This document shows positions 11,701-22,334 of a DNA stretch of 64,000 nucleotides, piece after piece. Source of the DNA: Protula sp. h YS-2021. Taxonomy: Eukaryota > Annelida > Polychaeta > Sabellida > Serpulidae. Both the position numbers and the translations under genes were made by a program. The stretch covers positions 95,793,804 through 95,857,803 of the forward strand of contig OX457025.1 of the NCBI GenBank assembly GCA_949752745.1, given 5' to 3'. Numbering within the stretch: position 1 is the first letter of the stretch; every line of letters starts with the position of its first letter. Below the pieces are notes generated by a model. It had not been told where the DNA came from. It saw only the letters and a program-made list of their open reading frames with translations, and did not search any database.

Positions 11701-14641
11701 ACCTTCAGCCTCGCAGAACGGCTCATTGATGTAACAATAATTCATGTACTTTCAGCCTCGCAGACCGGTTCATTGATGTAACAATAATTCATGTACCTTC
11801 AGCCTCGCAGACCGGTTCATTGATGTAACAATAATTCATGTACCTTCAGCCTCGCAGTCCGGCTCATTGATGTAACAATAATTCATGTAGATTCAGCCTC
11901 GCAGAACGGCTCATTGATGTAAGAATAATTCATGTACCTTCAGCCTCGCAGTCCGGCTCATTGATGTAACAATAATTCATGTAGATTCAGCCTCGCAGAA
12001 CGGTTCATTGATGTAACAATAATTCATGTACCTTCAGCCTCGCAGAACGGTTCATTGATGTAACAATAATTCATGTACCTTCAGCCTCGAAGAACGGCTC
12101 ATTGATGTAACAATAATTCATGTACCTTCAGCCTCGCAGAACGGCTCATTGATGTAACAATAATTCATGTACCTTCAGCCTCGCAGAACGGCTCATTGAT
12201 GTAACAATAATTCATGCACCTTCAGCCTCGCAGAACGGCTCATTGATGTAACAATAATTCATGTACCTTCAGCCTCGCAGAACTTCTCATTGATGTAACA
12301 ATAATTCATGTACCTTCAGCCTCGCAGAACGGCTCATTGATGTAACAATAATTCATGCACCTTCAGCCTCGCAGAACGGCTCATTGATGTAACAATAATT
12401 CATGCACCTTCAGCCTCGCAGAACGGTTCATTGATGTAACAATAATTCATGTACCTTCAGCCTCGCAGAACTTCTCATTGATGTAACAATAATTCATGTA
12501 CCTTCAGCCTCGCAGAACGGCTCATTGATGTAACAATAATTCATGCACCTTCAGCCTCGCAGAACGGCTCATTGATGTAACAATAATTCATGTACCTTCA
12601 GCCTCGCAGAACGGCTCATTGATGTAACAATAATTCATGCACCTTCAGCCTCGCAGAACGGTTCATTGATGTAACAATAATTCATGTACCTTCAGCCTCG
12701 CAGAACGGTTCATTGATGTAACAATAATTCATGTACCTTCAGCCTCGCAGAACGGCTCATTGATGTAACAATAATTCATGTACCTTCAGCCTCGCAGAAC
12801 GGCTCATTGATGTAACAATAATTCATGTACCTTCAGCCTCGCAGAACGGTTCATTGATGTAACAATAATTCATGTACCTTCAGCCTCGCAGAACGGCTCA
12901 TTGCTGTAACAATAATTCATGTACCTTCAGCCTCGCAGAACGGCTCCGACATACTGTGGCTGATATCCAGCACGAGCATGATCCTGACTGGGGCCTTGTT
13001 TACGCGTCCTGACGTCATAATGGGCACGCCATAGCGGTTCATGAGCGGAGGCAGAGGGCGTATCTCCCACCAAAATTGGATCTAAATCAACCCAAATATG
13101 CACAGGTGCTTAATTATACAAAAAATAAATGTCTTTTTTATGTTTTATAGAGGATCGCCTACAGACGTTGCGAAACGTCCATACAAGGTCACATTCAAAC
13201 ACATAATGTAGCTTCTAATACACTGCGATGGCAAGTGTGACTTTTTCATCAATTTCTAAATTCCTATTGTTTTGATTCCCTAGTTCGAATTTTACAATTG
13301 ACATTAATTCATCCGCTTAAAAGTTTTTATTTGGTGAAAAAGAAAACATTGAAGACATTTCAGTGTTTTTTTTTGTGTTTTTTGCTTTTTTTTTTTTTTT
13401 TTTCATCTCAAGTATTTTGTACGTATAAGATTATGCGAGAAGCTATGCGAGCGCCATCTTTTGTATCAAAACAATATAGAGTTCCAGTATGAAAATTATA
13501 AAAAAGAAAAAAGTGAAAAATTTTCGGAATAATTACAAAAGGGAAAAGGGAAATGTGGCAAAAGACATTCATGGCATAGGGCAAACCCTGCCCTACACAT
13601 CCACCCTGCAGTGCTGTACTCACGTATTTGCCGCGTTTGCGCATATATTCTTCACCGCTGCATTCGCTTAGTCAGCACGGTTTGCACACACACTCTGCAC
13701 CGCTATACTCACATAATCGCTGCGGTATGCACACACATTTTGCATCGTGGTACCCACGTTATGGCCTCGGTTTGTAGACACACCTTGACACGTTGTACTC
13801 ACGCAATCTCTGCGTTTTGCACACACACTCTACCCCGCTGTACTGACGTAATCGCTGCGGTTTGCACAGACACTTTGCACCGCTGTACTGAGGTAATCGC
13901 TGCGGTTTGCACACACGCTTTGAACCGCTGTACTCTCGTATTCACCGTGATTTGCACACACACACTTTGAAACCCTGTATTCACATACTTGTCACGGTTT
14001 GCAACGTTGTACTCACATAATTGTTTCGGTTTGTACAAACACTCTCTAACGCTGTACTCACGTAATCGCCCTGGTTTGCACACACACCTTGGACCGCTGT
14101 ACCCACGTAATCGCCGCGTTTTGCACACACACTCTATCCCGCTGTACTCACGTAATCGCCGCGGTTCGCACACACATAGTTGATTTCAAGCAGCTTGTCC
14201 TCCTCTTCTGCATTATCGCCTTTCTCCTTGTCTGTTCAAATAAAATGGTTTTTGTGCAAAAAACACAACACAGAAAACGGGATAAAACGTATGCTTCTGT
14301 TGTTACACATTTTAACCAGCAATGGCGTTATGTTTCATGTATGTCGCCATCACCAAATTTCGAAGCTTAAGCCACTTCAACACCAGAATTAAGTGGCACT
14401 TTGTTATATGTTCATTGATTTTATATATTTAGCTTCAAGCTTTACACTTGATAAAAAATCGAGCCCTGTAAACAAAAGGTGTACTTCTGTAAACAAAAAG
14501 GCGCACTTCTGTAAACAAAAAGGCGTACTTCTGTAAACAAAAAGGCATCACCTGTGACATCCAGATCTTTGATGGCGCTGACTAGGGATACGACCCCGCC
14601 TTCCTTCTCTGAAGTAGTGCCCACCGCTACCATAACGCACC
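7564..14641 (-). CDS. VWA-domain protein, six coding exons in view (5' end not found)
   Basis: Six exons join with matching phases: 14552-14641, 14152-14231, 12925-13081, 10948-11093, 10075-10193 and 7564-8752. They give 592 residues and a TGA at 7564-7566. The first exon begins with a splice acceptor, so the N-terminus lies upstream and was not found. A VWA domain spans exons 3 to 6. It shows the MIDAS motif DISHS in VLDISHSMSEPF (classic DxSxS), the metal-binding Thr in GGVTNMSAGL, and the strand with Asp in IIMFTDGMANEG. VWA domains bind Mg2+ and protein ligands. No signal peptide or membrane segment is visible in this part, so a cytosolic protein related in layout to WAV3-type VWA proteins is possible, but the family assignment is my inference. 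The last exon carries about 300 residues conserved with the paralogue at 1-327. The introns hold junction-derived tandem arrays, described separately. Confidence 0.9.
8753..9479 (-). other. VWA last intron, unique part
   Basis: The acceptor-proximal part of the last intron. It is AT-rich with a GGGGAGGG-type stretch near 8970-9020, and no further exon is seen. Confidence 0.6.
9480..10020 (-). repeat. About 100-120-bp degenerate tandem array in VWA last intron
   Basis: Five units share GTGTACGCTAATGCTATAG, then CGGTGACGTCACAGCATTGC (variants), then a G-rich tail. Spacing falls from about 123 to 100 bp toward the exon. On the minus strand each unit holds CGTAAGCAATGCTGT, which matches the real donor and intron start (CGTAAGTGGTGCTGT) at 12 of 15 positions. 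The array may therefore derive from the exon-intron junction at 10075; this is weaker than for the other arrays. Confidence 0.75.
10075..10193 (-). CDS. VWA gene, fifth visible exon
   Basis: Acceptor TTCGATAG, 119 bases, donor AAAGC^GTAAGT at phase 2. It encodes EETIESIRAIEIGGVTNMSA then GLLLAQDQFIHIQIGIRKK, including the conserved Gly-Gly-x-Thr-Asn loop of VWA domains. Confidence 0.85.
10365..10990 (-). repeat. 67-bp tandem array copying the exon/donor junction at 10948
   Basis: About 8 degenerate units, spaced exactly 67 bp in the three nearest the exon (TGACGTCATATTTA at 10933, 10866 and 10799). Read on the minus strand, a unit holds about 45 bases matching the exon end (GCTACGTAAACT, GACCAACAT) followed by the donor and intron start GTAAATATGACGTCA. 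The block 10452-10546 is duplicated at 10590-10684. The exon-proximal copy is the functional junction. Confidence 0.88.
10948..11093 (-). CDS. VWA gene, fourth visible exon
   Basis: Acceptor CATGCAG, 146 bases, donor CATAAG^GTAAAT at phase 0. It encodes DFSKLERVKIFATLLVRQLK, EEDTLGIVTFGTTAKLI and SPLRKLTDQHK, the amphipathic helix and central beta strand that follow MIDAS in VWA folds. Confidence 0.88.
11094..11651 (-). other. VWA intron, unique part
   Basis: Acceptor-proximal intron between the fourth visible exon and the 47-bp array. It holds C-rich stretches at 11165-11320 and otherwise AT-rich sequence. No exon is seen. Confidence 0.6.
11652..12946 (-). repeat. 47-bp tandem array, about 27 copies, copying the exon/donor junction at 12925
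   Basis: Near-identical 47-bp units. On the minus strand each is 22 bases of exon end (TTCTGCGAGGCTGAAG preceded by GAGCCG), then the donor GTACAT and 25 intronic bases. The exon-proximal unit merges into the real exon. A two-base variant (AACTTCTC) recurs at 12281 and 12469, 188 bp apart, so blocks of four units have been duplicated. Two units (near 11887 and 11981) have lost the GT of the donor. Confidence 0.97.
12925..13081 (-). CDS. VWA gene, third visible exon (MIDAS)
   Basis: It starts at ATTTAG^ATCC (an alternative acceptor 18 bases further in keeps the frame) and ends at CTGAAG^GTACAT, phase 1. It encodes RPLPPLMNRYGVPIMTSG and then VRIMLVLDISHSMSEPFCE, which holds the DxSxS metal site. 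A TAG immediately upstream limits how far it can extend. Confidence 0.88.
13082..13605 (-). other. VWA intron, unique part
   Basis: Intron sequence between the 45-bp array and the acceptor of the MIDAS exon. It holds a T run near 13386-13403 and no exon. Confidence 0.6.
13606..14185 (-). repeat. 45-bp tandem array copying the exon/donor junction at 14152
   Basis: About 12-13 units. The four nearest the exon are spaced exactly 45 bp (14151, 14106, 14061, 14016) and distant ones are more diverged. On the minus strand each unit reads GTGTGTGCAAACC, GGCGATTAC, GTGAGTACAGCG: the end of the second visible exon plus its donor. Because 45 is a multiple of three, long meaningless frames are open across it on both strands. 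Confidence 0.93.
14152..14231 (-). CDS. VWA gene, second visible exon
   Basis: Acceptor TTTGAACAG; 80 bases encoding KEKGDNAEEEDKLLEINYVC then ANRGDY; strong donor TAC^GTGAGT. It enters at phase 1 and leaves at phase 0, matching both neighbours. The last 20 or so bases plus the donor are the template of the 45-bp array that follows. Confidence 0.8.
14464..14555 (-). repeat. 22-bp tandem array adjoining the donor at 14552
   Basis: Four units plus the junction itself, spaced 21-22 bp (CTGTAAAC at 14466, 14487, 14509, 14531). On the minus strand a unit is ACAG, then AAGTACGCC, then TTTTTGTTT. The junction reads ACAG^GTGATGCCTTTTTGTTT, so the array runs directly off the splice donor. Confidence 0.85.
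14552..14641 (-). CDS. VWA gene, first visible exon
   Basis: The acceptor TTGTTTCAG precedes 2 + 29 codons + 1 base, and the donor is ACAG^GTGATG. The peptide reads CVMVAVGTTSEKEGG...IKDLDVT. Phase 1 at its end fits the next exon, which begins with two bases completing Asp. The possible ATG inside it is not taken as a start, because a good acceptor precedes the exon. Confidence 0.75.
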
Positions 14642-14790
14642 CTGAAACAAGCAGGGATTGCTTCACAAAGCACTCTTACATATTCACATTTGCATATTTA
14701 ACGGCTAAGAAATATTTGTGAAACTACGGCCTCAGTAAGGCAGGATCCCTCGTGAAGGAGTAAAAGTAAGATGAGGTCAAGTCACACTGC

Positions 14791-15196
14791 AAGGTTTCAG
14801 GTTCCTACGACAATCCCTTCCATGAGAAGTGGGCCGGACAAAACATCGTCTCACGGCTAAGTTCAAGCCCAAAATTCACCATATTTGACAGTTTCCCACG
14901 ACGTCAATATTTGGCCGATTGTGACACTAATGCTACACTGCACATCTTCAATATATATATATTCACCATGTAAGGTTTCAGGTTCCTACAACAATTGCTT
15001 CTATGAAAAGTCGGCCGAAAAAAAAAACATCGCGTCAGGGCTAAGTTGAAGCCAAAAATTTCACCATTTTTGTGCTTTTTGTACTTTTTGTGGACAGACA
15101 GACGGACGAACAGACGGACGGAGGGACAAACGGACGGTTAGATGGACGGATGGACGGACAGCTCATAACAATATCCCTCCGTTTCACGGGGGATAA
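14791..15196. repeat. Dispersed repeat with duplicated half and GACGGACG tail
   Basis: Two related half-units (14791-14895 and 14971-15075) share AGGTTTCAGGTTCCTAC, GGCCG and GGCTAAGTT. A GACGGACG-rich stretch follows, ending in a small hairpin TATCCCTCCG/CGGGGGATA (15169-15196). From general knowledge this kind of tail is common in bivalve genomes. Confidence 0.65.
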
Positions 15197-15644
15197 TCAC
15201 AAATTGATATTTTGGTACAAGATTTATTGCATTATATCATTCATAAAAACTGTAGCTTTAACAGTGTTTATTTCATTCAAAGGACAACTTTTAAAAATTT
15301 TAACACTCACCGCGTGACAATCCACACTTATAAAGGAATCATGAGTATATTCTCCGTTATCTAACCGCTTACGAAGCGTCGCTCGTCGCATTCACCCGAA
15401 TGTTATAGGTATAAGCCAACGTGACACTGACAGAGGCGTTGTCACGAAACCCCTTTCGCTTTGTGTAATGAAAGGTGCCAAGTGGCATCCAGGCGAGGCC
15501 TCAAAACAGGCGTGTCTGAGAGGTACGAATACTTTAGTTCTGCTGGTTCTGGCTATCAAGGGCATGAGTCTATGTGTTTTTGTGTTATAATAGCGATAGA
15601 CCATTGCGTTGGGGCGCTATGTATTTCATTGTGGAAGGTCAATG
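15197..15644. other. Spacer without a supported gene
   Basis: Contains a minus-strand frame at 15392-15604 with acceptor- and donor-like ends, whose phase does not fit the first visible VWA exon. No firm feature. Confidence 0.4.
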
Positions 15645-16315
15645 ACTTGATCGCTGCGCGGCTCGTTCACAGGCCTTCCACGCGTGTCCGAATCCACCAC
15701 AAAGCACTCAGCCCCATGATCTGCGAGGGTCGTTCACTGGCATTCCACGCGTGTCCGAATCCACTACAAAGTACCCAGCCCCATGATCTGCGTGGGTCGT
15801 TCACTGGCATTCCACGCGTGTCCGAATCCACTACAAAGCACCCAGCCCCATGATCTGCGAGGATCGTTCACTGGCATTCCACGCGTGTCCGAATCCACTA
15901 CAAAGCACCCAGCCCCACGATCTGCGAGGGTCATTAACTGGCATTCCACGCGTGTCCGAATCCACTACAAAGCACCCAGCTCCACGATCTGCGCGGTTCA
16001 TTCACAGACAATCCCCGTGGATCCGACTCCAATACAAAGCACCCAGCCCCATGATCTGCGCGGTTCATTCACAGACCTTACCTGTATGTCCGAACCCAAT
16101 ACAAAGCACCCAGCCCCATGATCTGCGTGGGTCGTTCACAGGCCTTACCCGTGTGTCCGACTCCAATACAAAGCACTCATCCCCATGACCTGCGAGGGTC
16201 ATTAACTGGCATTCCACGCGTGTCCGAATCCACTACAAAGCACCCAGCCCCACGATCTGCGCGTGTCTATCACAGGCCTTCCCCATTTGTCCGACTCCAA
16301 TACAAGAGCCTACAA
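15645..16315. repeat. 67-bp tandem array, about 10 copies
   Basis: Units hold CCACGCGTGTCCGAATCCAC, then AAAGCACCCAGCCCC, then GATCTGCG. Early units are spaced exactly 67 bp (15678, 15745, 15812). It is unrelated in sequence to the other 67-bp array. Open frames over it are repeat artefacts. By analogy with the VWA introns it might start at an exon near 16300, but I could not establish one. Confidence 0.92.
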
Positions 16316-17629
16316 CCCAATTGCCTAACAAGTAATGGTTCTGAGATTGGAGTGCCTCAGGAACACGAATCATAACTGGGACAATAGCTTTCCCCTGATT
16401 TTCCAGACAAGAAGGGAAACTGTACTTATGAAAAGCGTTTCCTGCAAAATATTTATCGAAATTTCGCATTCAATTTCCGGTATTCTCCGGACTTTCTCGA
16501 AACGTATTTATATTGATATATCTGTTTCATTTTTCATTGCTAAAATCTGCTACTACTGTAGGTCTTTATAAGTGAAAAGTGACACTTTATACAGGGCGGA
16601 TAACTGACGGGTCTTTGTAAAATGAAGCCGGTTTGTGTTAACGACTACTTAATGATTGTAGAAACAGAATGTAAGTGGTATTATGACAGCTCTATTGGTC
16701 ATAACTGTTATTTCCCAGAAGTGAATTGAAGAACTGATATTTTCCAACTTACACTATAATCTTTGTTTCTATCTTAAATGTATAGAACATCTTTTGTTTC
16801 TTTACACCGGTCTGACATTTCAGGTCCTTTAATATTGCTTGGTATTTTTTATTCTGCTTTTTATTTACTGAACTACGGAGTTGCAAAATTCAAAACACAT
16901 ATAAAGAAAGGGCAACTGATTATTCCTGTGCCACTACATCAATATTTAACTACTTTTTAACAGAAAGAATTCTAAAAGTTTTATAATACTTGTTTTACTC
17001 ATTTAGTTAATGAACCTCCTTTATTCTGCATTTCATTCATTATCACCACAATACCAAAGACCTTCATGTCTAAGGCCCTTATACCAAATACCATTTTTGT
17101 GCAGGGCTGTTAAATTCGTTATTTTGTCTATCAGTTGCATGGCAACACAAGCTTTCACAGACAAGTATTTGCTTAATATCATCACCAATCAGTTTGTTTA
17201 CATTGCATTTGAGCTGTGATTAGATTGGCAAAATACAGTGCATTAAACACACAAGAGATAGTTGTACTGATTGTTTAATGTATTACACTAAACCTAGAAA
17301 ATATAACTACAATGATATGATTTGAATGATATTGCACTGAAACGACTCCAAATAGACAAATAAATGAATGGAAACAATCAGGTGAAGATTTTTTTGTCTG
17401 AACACTACCACATATGTTGTAATTACGCTCTTAACACTGGCAAAGTGGATTTATTGTCCTCAATTTCAAATAGTTTTCCTCTTTTTCTGAAAGCCAGTGT
17501 TTTTAAATACTAGGGTCTGCGTTTTAATTAAACTTGGGGCCACAAAAATTACGATTCTTAATCCTTAAAAGCCATCTTAAATGTCATGCTCAGTTGCCAC
17601 ATGTATCAAAACTTCTACATAACAAGAGC
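16316..17629. other. AT-rich non-coding sequence
   Basis: No gene supported. A minus-strand frame through 16316-16440 (containing IVPVMIRVPEALQSQ) is open, but no donor gives the required phase. Confidence 0.4.
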
Positions 17630-18010
17630 TTTAGACATTAAATATTCTGCCTTCATGAAAACATCGAATTGAGGTTGCATCAGTGACCAGGCCAAACCGC
17701 AACATTGAATCTCGCTGTAATTTGGTTTTGATTGGTCGATGACATAGAGCAACGTCTTTAACACAACATTGAATATACGTTAGATATGCAACGACGTGCA
17801 GGCGTTGATTTTGCTTGCAAAACTCCACTTCCATGGCAGTAAATCTGGTTGTAATTTTGTTGATATCATATGTGTAACCACATATCAACGCCTATTTTAA
17901 AATCCATTGAACAGTCGTTGGAAAGAAAACACTGTTTAGACACGACGTTTATTTTGGATGAAGGAAACATAACTTTGTACGACGCTCAATAAACGTCACT
18001 GACGACGATT
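17630..18010. repeat. ACGTTG-rich dispersed repeat, copy 2
   Basis: Scattered CAACGTC, AACATTGAAT, GCGTTGATTTTG, CGTTGG and ACGACGTTTATTTTGG words in both orientations, resembling 7080-7420 and 29465-29610. Confidence 0.45.
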
Positions 18011-21000
18011 TATGAAGATCATGAAAAATAAACTCCGCAAAGGTGCCCGGGACACAAAAAATAGTCGTGCTAACGCTCACTGGAAACTAAAGCTTGGCAC
18101 TGGTGATGTTTATGTTAATAACTGGACGCTTGAAAATTGACGAACATCCGGAGATACAGTATAGAATATTCAGTGGCGCGACAGTTTTTACTGTGTACTT
18201 TTGACATATATTCATGAAACTTGACCAAAGGGAATTTCGAGTGATGACCGCTACTTGTTATTATTGGCGATGGCATGATTCATATTTTCGCGACCTCTAT
18301 GTGTCACTCTTCCGAAATTGAAATTCTAGGTACAGACTGTGGAGTTGATGAGTGGTCACTCCCCCTTATTTAGGCAACTGCAGTAAAAAGACCACTTCTG
18401 TGAAAAATATAGTTGCAACTTCCGCCCTCCTCCTACCTATTAAAAATGGTACTCAAGAAAAAATGGTCTGGTGGTCAAATGGTCGGTTTCTGTCGGTCGG
18501 TCCTGTGGTCTGTTGTTCTGTGTGCATATGACCGGTGCGAGTTAACCGGTGGTCATTTGGTGTGAAAGCCTTTTTAGCCATGCCAGAATTTTTTCAACAT
18601 TTACCCCCACAGTCCGATGTTGATGAATCGTTAAAATGTACAGTGGAATGAATAAATTATAATAACATCACAAGCATTATTGTGTCATTACATCGTACCA
18701 CTCTTGCAACACATGGATGGCTGATTCTTCTCGTATTGTTTTAGCGAGTTAAGGAAACCACAAATAGCATTTATAATGTGAATACAACTTTATAGCAAGT
18801 GTGGAGGTCAGCGTCCACGAAACGTAGCGGATAAACTATCTTTTCTGTGATATTAACTGTTTAACCTAACGGCAGAGCTACAGCACGTAGCAAATAGCAC
18901 ATACACGCAATATTTGCTCACTCTTTCTCGCTAGTGGAAATATTAAAAGTTTTTACTGTTAACAGAATCATAGCGCGTCCCTGCCTTCTAATGGGCTTCA
19001 GTAGCAAAATTTCGTTCAATATCCGTTTCTCCATATAAAATAAAAATTAATTTCTTGAAAATTTGAGTCGGACCAGCTATGCCATGCTGCATTATGTCTG
19101 TAGAGTTTGATCTTCTTAGCCTTAATCTTTCAAACTAGTTTGGGATATGCTCATGACGGGAAAAAGAATTATACGTGAACACTTTTTTGACATCATACAA
19201 ATTGAGTAAACTATGGGGATTAAACATCCACCAATTGTAACAAGTAAAAAGAACCGTTAGTTTTCAAGCATCTCTATCAGATTACGAGGTTGCACTGCAT
19301 GAAGCAGAACTTGAATGAGCTGCGCTCAAAGAAAGATATGGGATCATTGGTCCATTATCCGCTGCAGTGACACTACGATTCACATAAAACGACAAATGAT
19401 TACGGAAAATAATTCCTTTCAATACTGATCGTCTGCTACAGGGGTCTCTTACAGGAACAAATGACTGTAGATCTAAGGTCCGTTCTGTCAGTCAGTTCTG
19501 TAAGGCTTTGTCAATAGACTGCAGAGTACATGCGATAAGTCTGAATTCACTTTCGAGTACTGCTGAAAGCGGATCTAAGTGTACACGAGCCTTTTCGTGC
19601 ATGTCATAGACCTTTTGAGGGCGAAATTCCGCGCATGTACGGGCTGAAACGAAACTCCATGAAGCTCTGTTGTTGCTTCATTGTGCCGTATTTATTATGG
19701 ATCCGACGCAACAGTATTGTATTAAACTGTAACGATGCACTGCATAGAAAACGTCACAGATACTGATTCACAGTTACTTCTCTGCACATATGTTAAGCTT
19801 GTGACCAGTTTCAAAGACAAAATTTATTTGAGGTGGGCTACAGGATCAATTGCCAGACATCTAAATTGTGTTGAGAAAATTATGCCTAAAGACTTCGATA
19901 GCTACTTGAATACAAATATACAGCCCTAGTGCAGCCCATTAGACCGCTGTTCTAATGTTCTGGTGAAGATATTTCATAAAACATTATTTCAAGTTAGACA
20001 AAATTCGCTGTGCAGTTTTCAGTATTCAGGTCACAAATATCACATCATAAAGCATTCAGGTCCGCCGGTTTTGCTATAACGGAACAACGGTTATGGTCAA
20101 GCCCGGATACAGCAAATAAAATAATATTTTAAAACAAAAAACTGTCACTGATTTACTAGCCAATCATCCTAAACATTTTCGAATTGCAGTTGACTTACGC
20201 ATCACTCTTTACTTTCACATTTTCGTACAGTGTTCTGAGTACACGGAACTCTGGGCTACACGAACGTTAATTTTAGGATCCGTTTCAATCCTATTTTTGA
20301 CAGAGTTCTGACTTCCTTTATGTGTTTTATCAGTGTTAATATAATATAAAAAACCTGTCTGATGACTATATTTAACATAACCAAAGACGGCAGGCAGAAT
20401 TTAAAAACAAACATTCATGCATTTCTCATTTAAAATGCAAAATATTATGTATATAGTTGATAAAACATAAAAATGTGGTAGTGGAATAAGTCTAAATGGT
20501 CTTCGAGAATTTCTTGTTGTTTAAATTAAAAATAAATTACAGTTGGGTTTATAATCAATTAAAGGTTTCATTTCTTGCTTTTTAATAGGTAGTTTGATGT
20601 ACATTTCACGCAGGCCTACGTAAATCAATTAATTGTGCCATTCAGGGAGTATAATCATGTATAAAGCTTGGAATACAATCAGTGATACCTATGCTTTGCA
20701 AGAAAATGTTTCAGATGTTTTCGCAATTTCGAGCATGCTATCTTTTCACCGGGCCCTAATGATCATTCCTTTCCCACAGAAACTGACAAATTAAAATTGA
20801 CGAAATAGCATCAATGTGTGGTTTTATACATAATAATTTCACGTACAACCTGCTGAGTCTGTCTACTTGAAATTTTCCGTTGTGTGAGTTGTAGTTGTTA
20901 CGCAAAATCCCAGTGATGTGTGACAAAACAGAGTGAAGTGTGACAGTTTCTCAGCACAGGTGTTTACAGTCCATGCACAGTGCCTAAATTCTTATGTCCC

Positions 21001-22243
21001 TCTGCAGCGGTAGTCATAGTTCAAAAAGGAACAATTGGAAATATCGCTTTATGATTTTTTTATTTATTTCTTAGCTTATTATTCATTTTAAATTCTTGAT
21101 ATACAGCAGAATTTATTGGGTCGTGGAATAGCCTTTGCCATTTGATTGGCATATTTCAAATCGTGATTTACACTACAACTTTCCGACACCTTGCCTCCTA
21201 GTGACTAAATGTAGGGTCAACTCTAACTGATAAAAATTAGAGTAGTTAAATGTTTCTACATAGCTAATTATTAGCGCTCTTCTACAAATCTATTTTGTAC
21301 AAACTACATAAGAAACTTATTTTGTTTTTGATGCAATATCAGTGCAAAATCTGTCAGATATAAGACCCGCATGCACAAAATTGTAAAATTCTACACGAAA
21401 CAGTTTTGCAGAAAAGCAGTAAAGCGTTGGCTTCACATTTCGTGCATTTCGCACCTTAATATAAAATATTGTTCATGTCTCCCCATGAGGAGACTTATTC
21501 AAAGTGCTGGTTGAACTCTTGAGCTGAGCGTGCAGTGAGCAGATAATATTTAAATGATGTGAATGCCATTTCACGTGATCAATTAATATCACATATTAAA
21601 GGTATGGCACTATGCTGTACAAAATAATAAAATACTAAAAACAGAATTTTAAAAAGAACATTTCATTTCATCGGAAGCGTCCTTAGATAAAAAATTGCTG
21701 TATTGTTTTGTTTTGTTTTTTTTTCTGCCACAACCATATTTTTCAGTGATACAGAAAAAAACAAACTGTGCGCCAAGCACAGAATGTTATCTCAAGGGCT
21801 TGCTGTTTAATGTCTTTTTAATCCAATTGCTATTATCTGGAAATAAACAAACCTCACATATTGCTGACCACTTACCTTTGAGTAACACTACAGTGTGCTT
21901 TTGATGTTTATTATTATGAAGAGTGTGATATTTTTGTGGATTTGAATGCTTAACTTCAACCTGAAATTTTAAACAGATGTTTACTAATGGAACCTATTTA
22001 GAAAATCATTTACAGAGATGAACGCGACTACAATGGTACTGAGTACACCCGAAGCATGAATATGGTCATCAAATTAAAAACGACCTTTAGTTTGAACAAA
22101 ATGGAAAACGTATTTCTCAAAGACCGTTTATAATTTTATATTATGAACAAGAAGTAGTTGCAAAATATTACAGCCCAATTCTCCATTTCCGGAAAAGGTC
22201 ATTTGTATTAAACAACATTTGCAAACACTACAGTCAACCCTCT

Positions 22244-22334
<91 letters not shown>

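Noticed and set aside
9480..14185. Regular arrays resembling CRISPR
   Set aside because: Units are contiguous tandem repeats without unique spacers, in an animal intron, with no cas genes.
13611..14370. Cys/His-containing repeat proteins suggested by open frames
   Set aside because: They lie across the 45-bp intronic array; the repeat length divisible by three keeps frames open on both strands.
15392..15604. Minus-strand frame with acceptor- and donor-like ends, possible upstream VWA exon
   Set aside because: In its open frame it would end at phase 2, whereas the exon at 14641 needs phase 1.
15461..16375. Frames of 60-130 codons with repeated peptides
   Set aside because: Products of the 67-bp array; different frames give unrelated peptides of equal length.
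16233..16469. Minus-strand frame with IVPVMIRVPEALQSQ, possible VWA 5' exon
   Set aside because: No donor at the needed phase and it runs into the tandem array; kept only as a prediction to test.
19735..19929. 64-codon frame in the AT-rich desert
   Set aside because: No splice support, no recognisable domain, and surrounding composition is non-coding.
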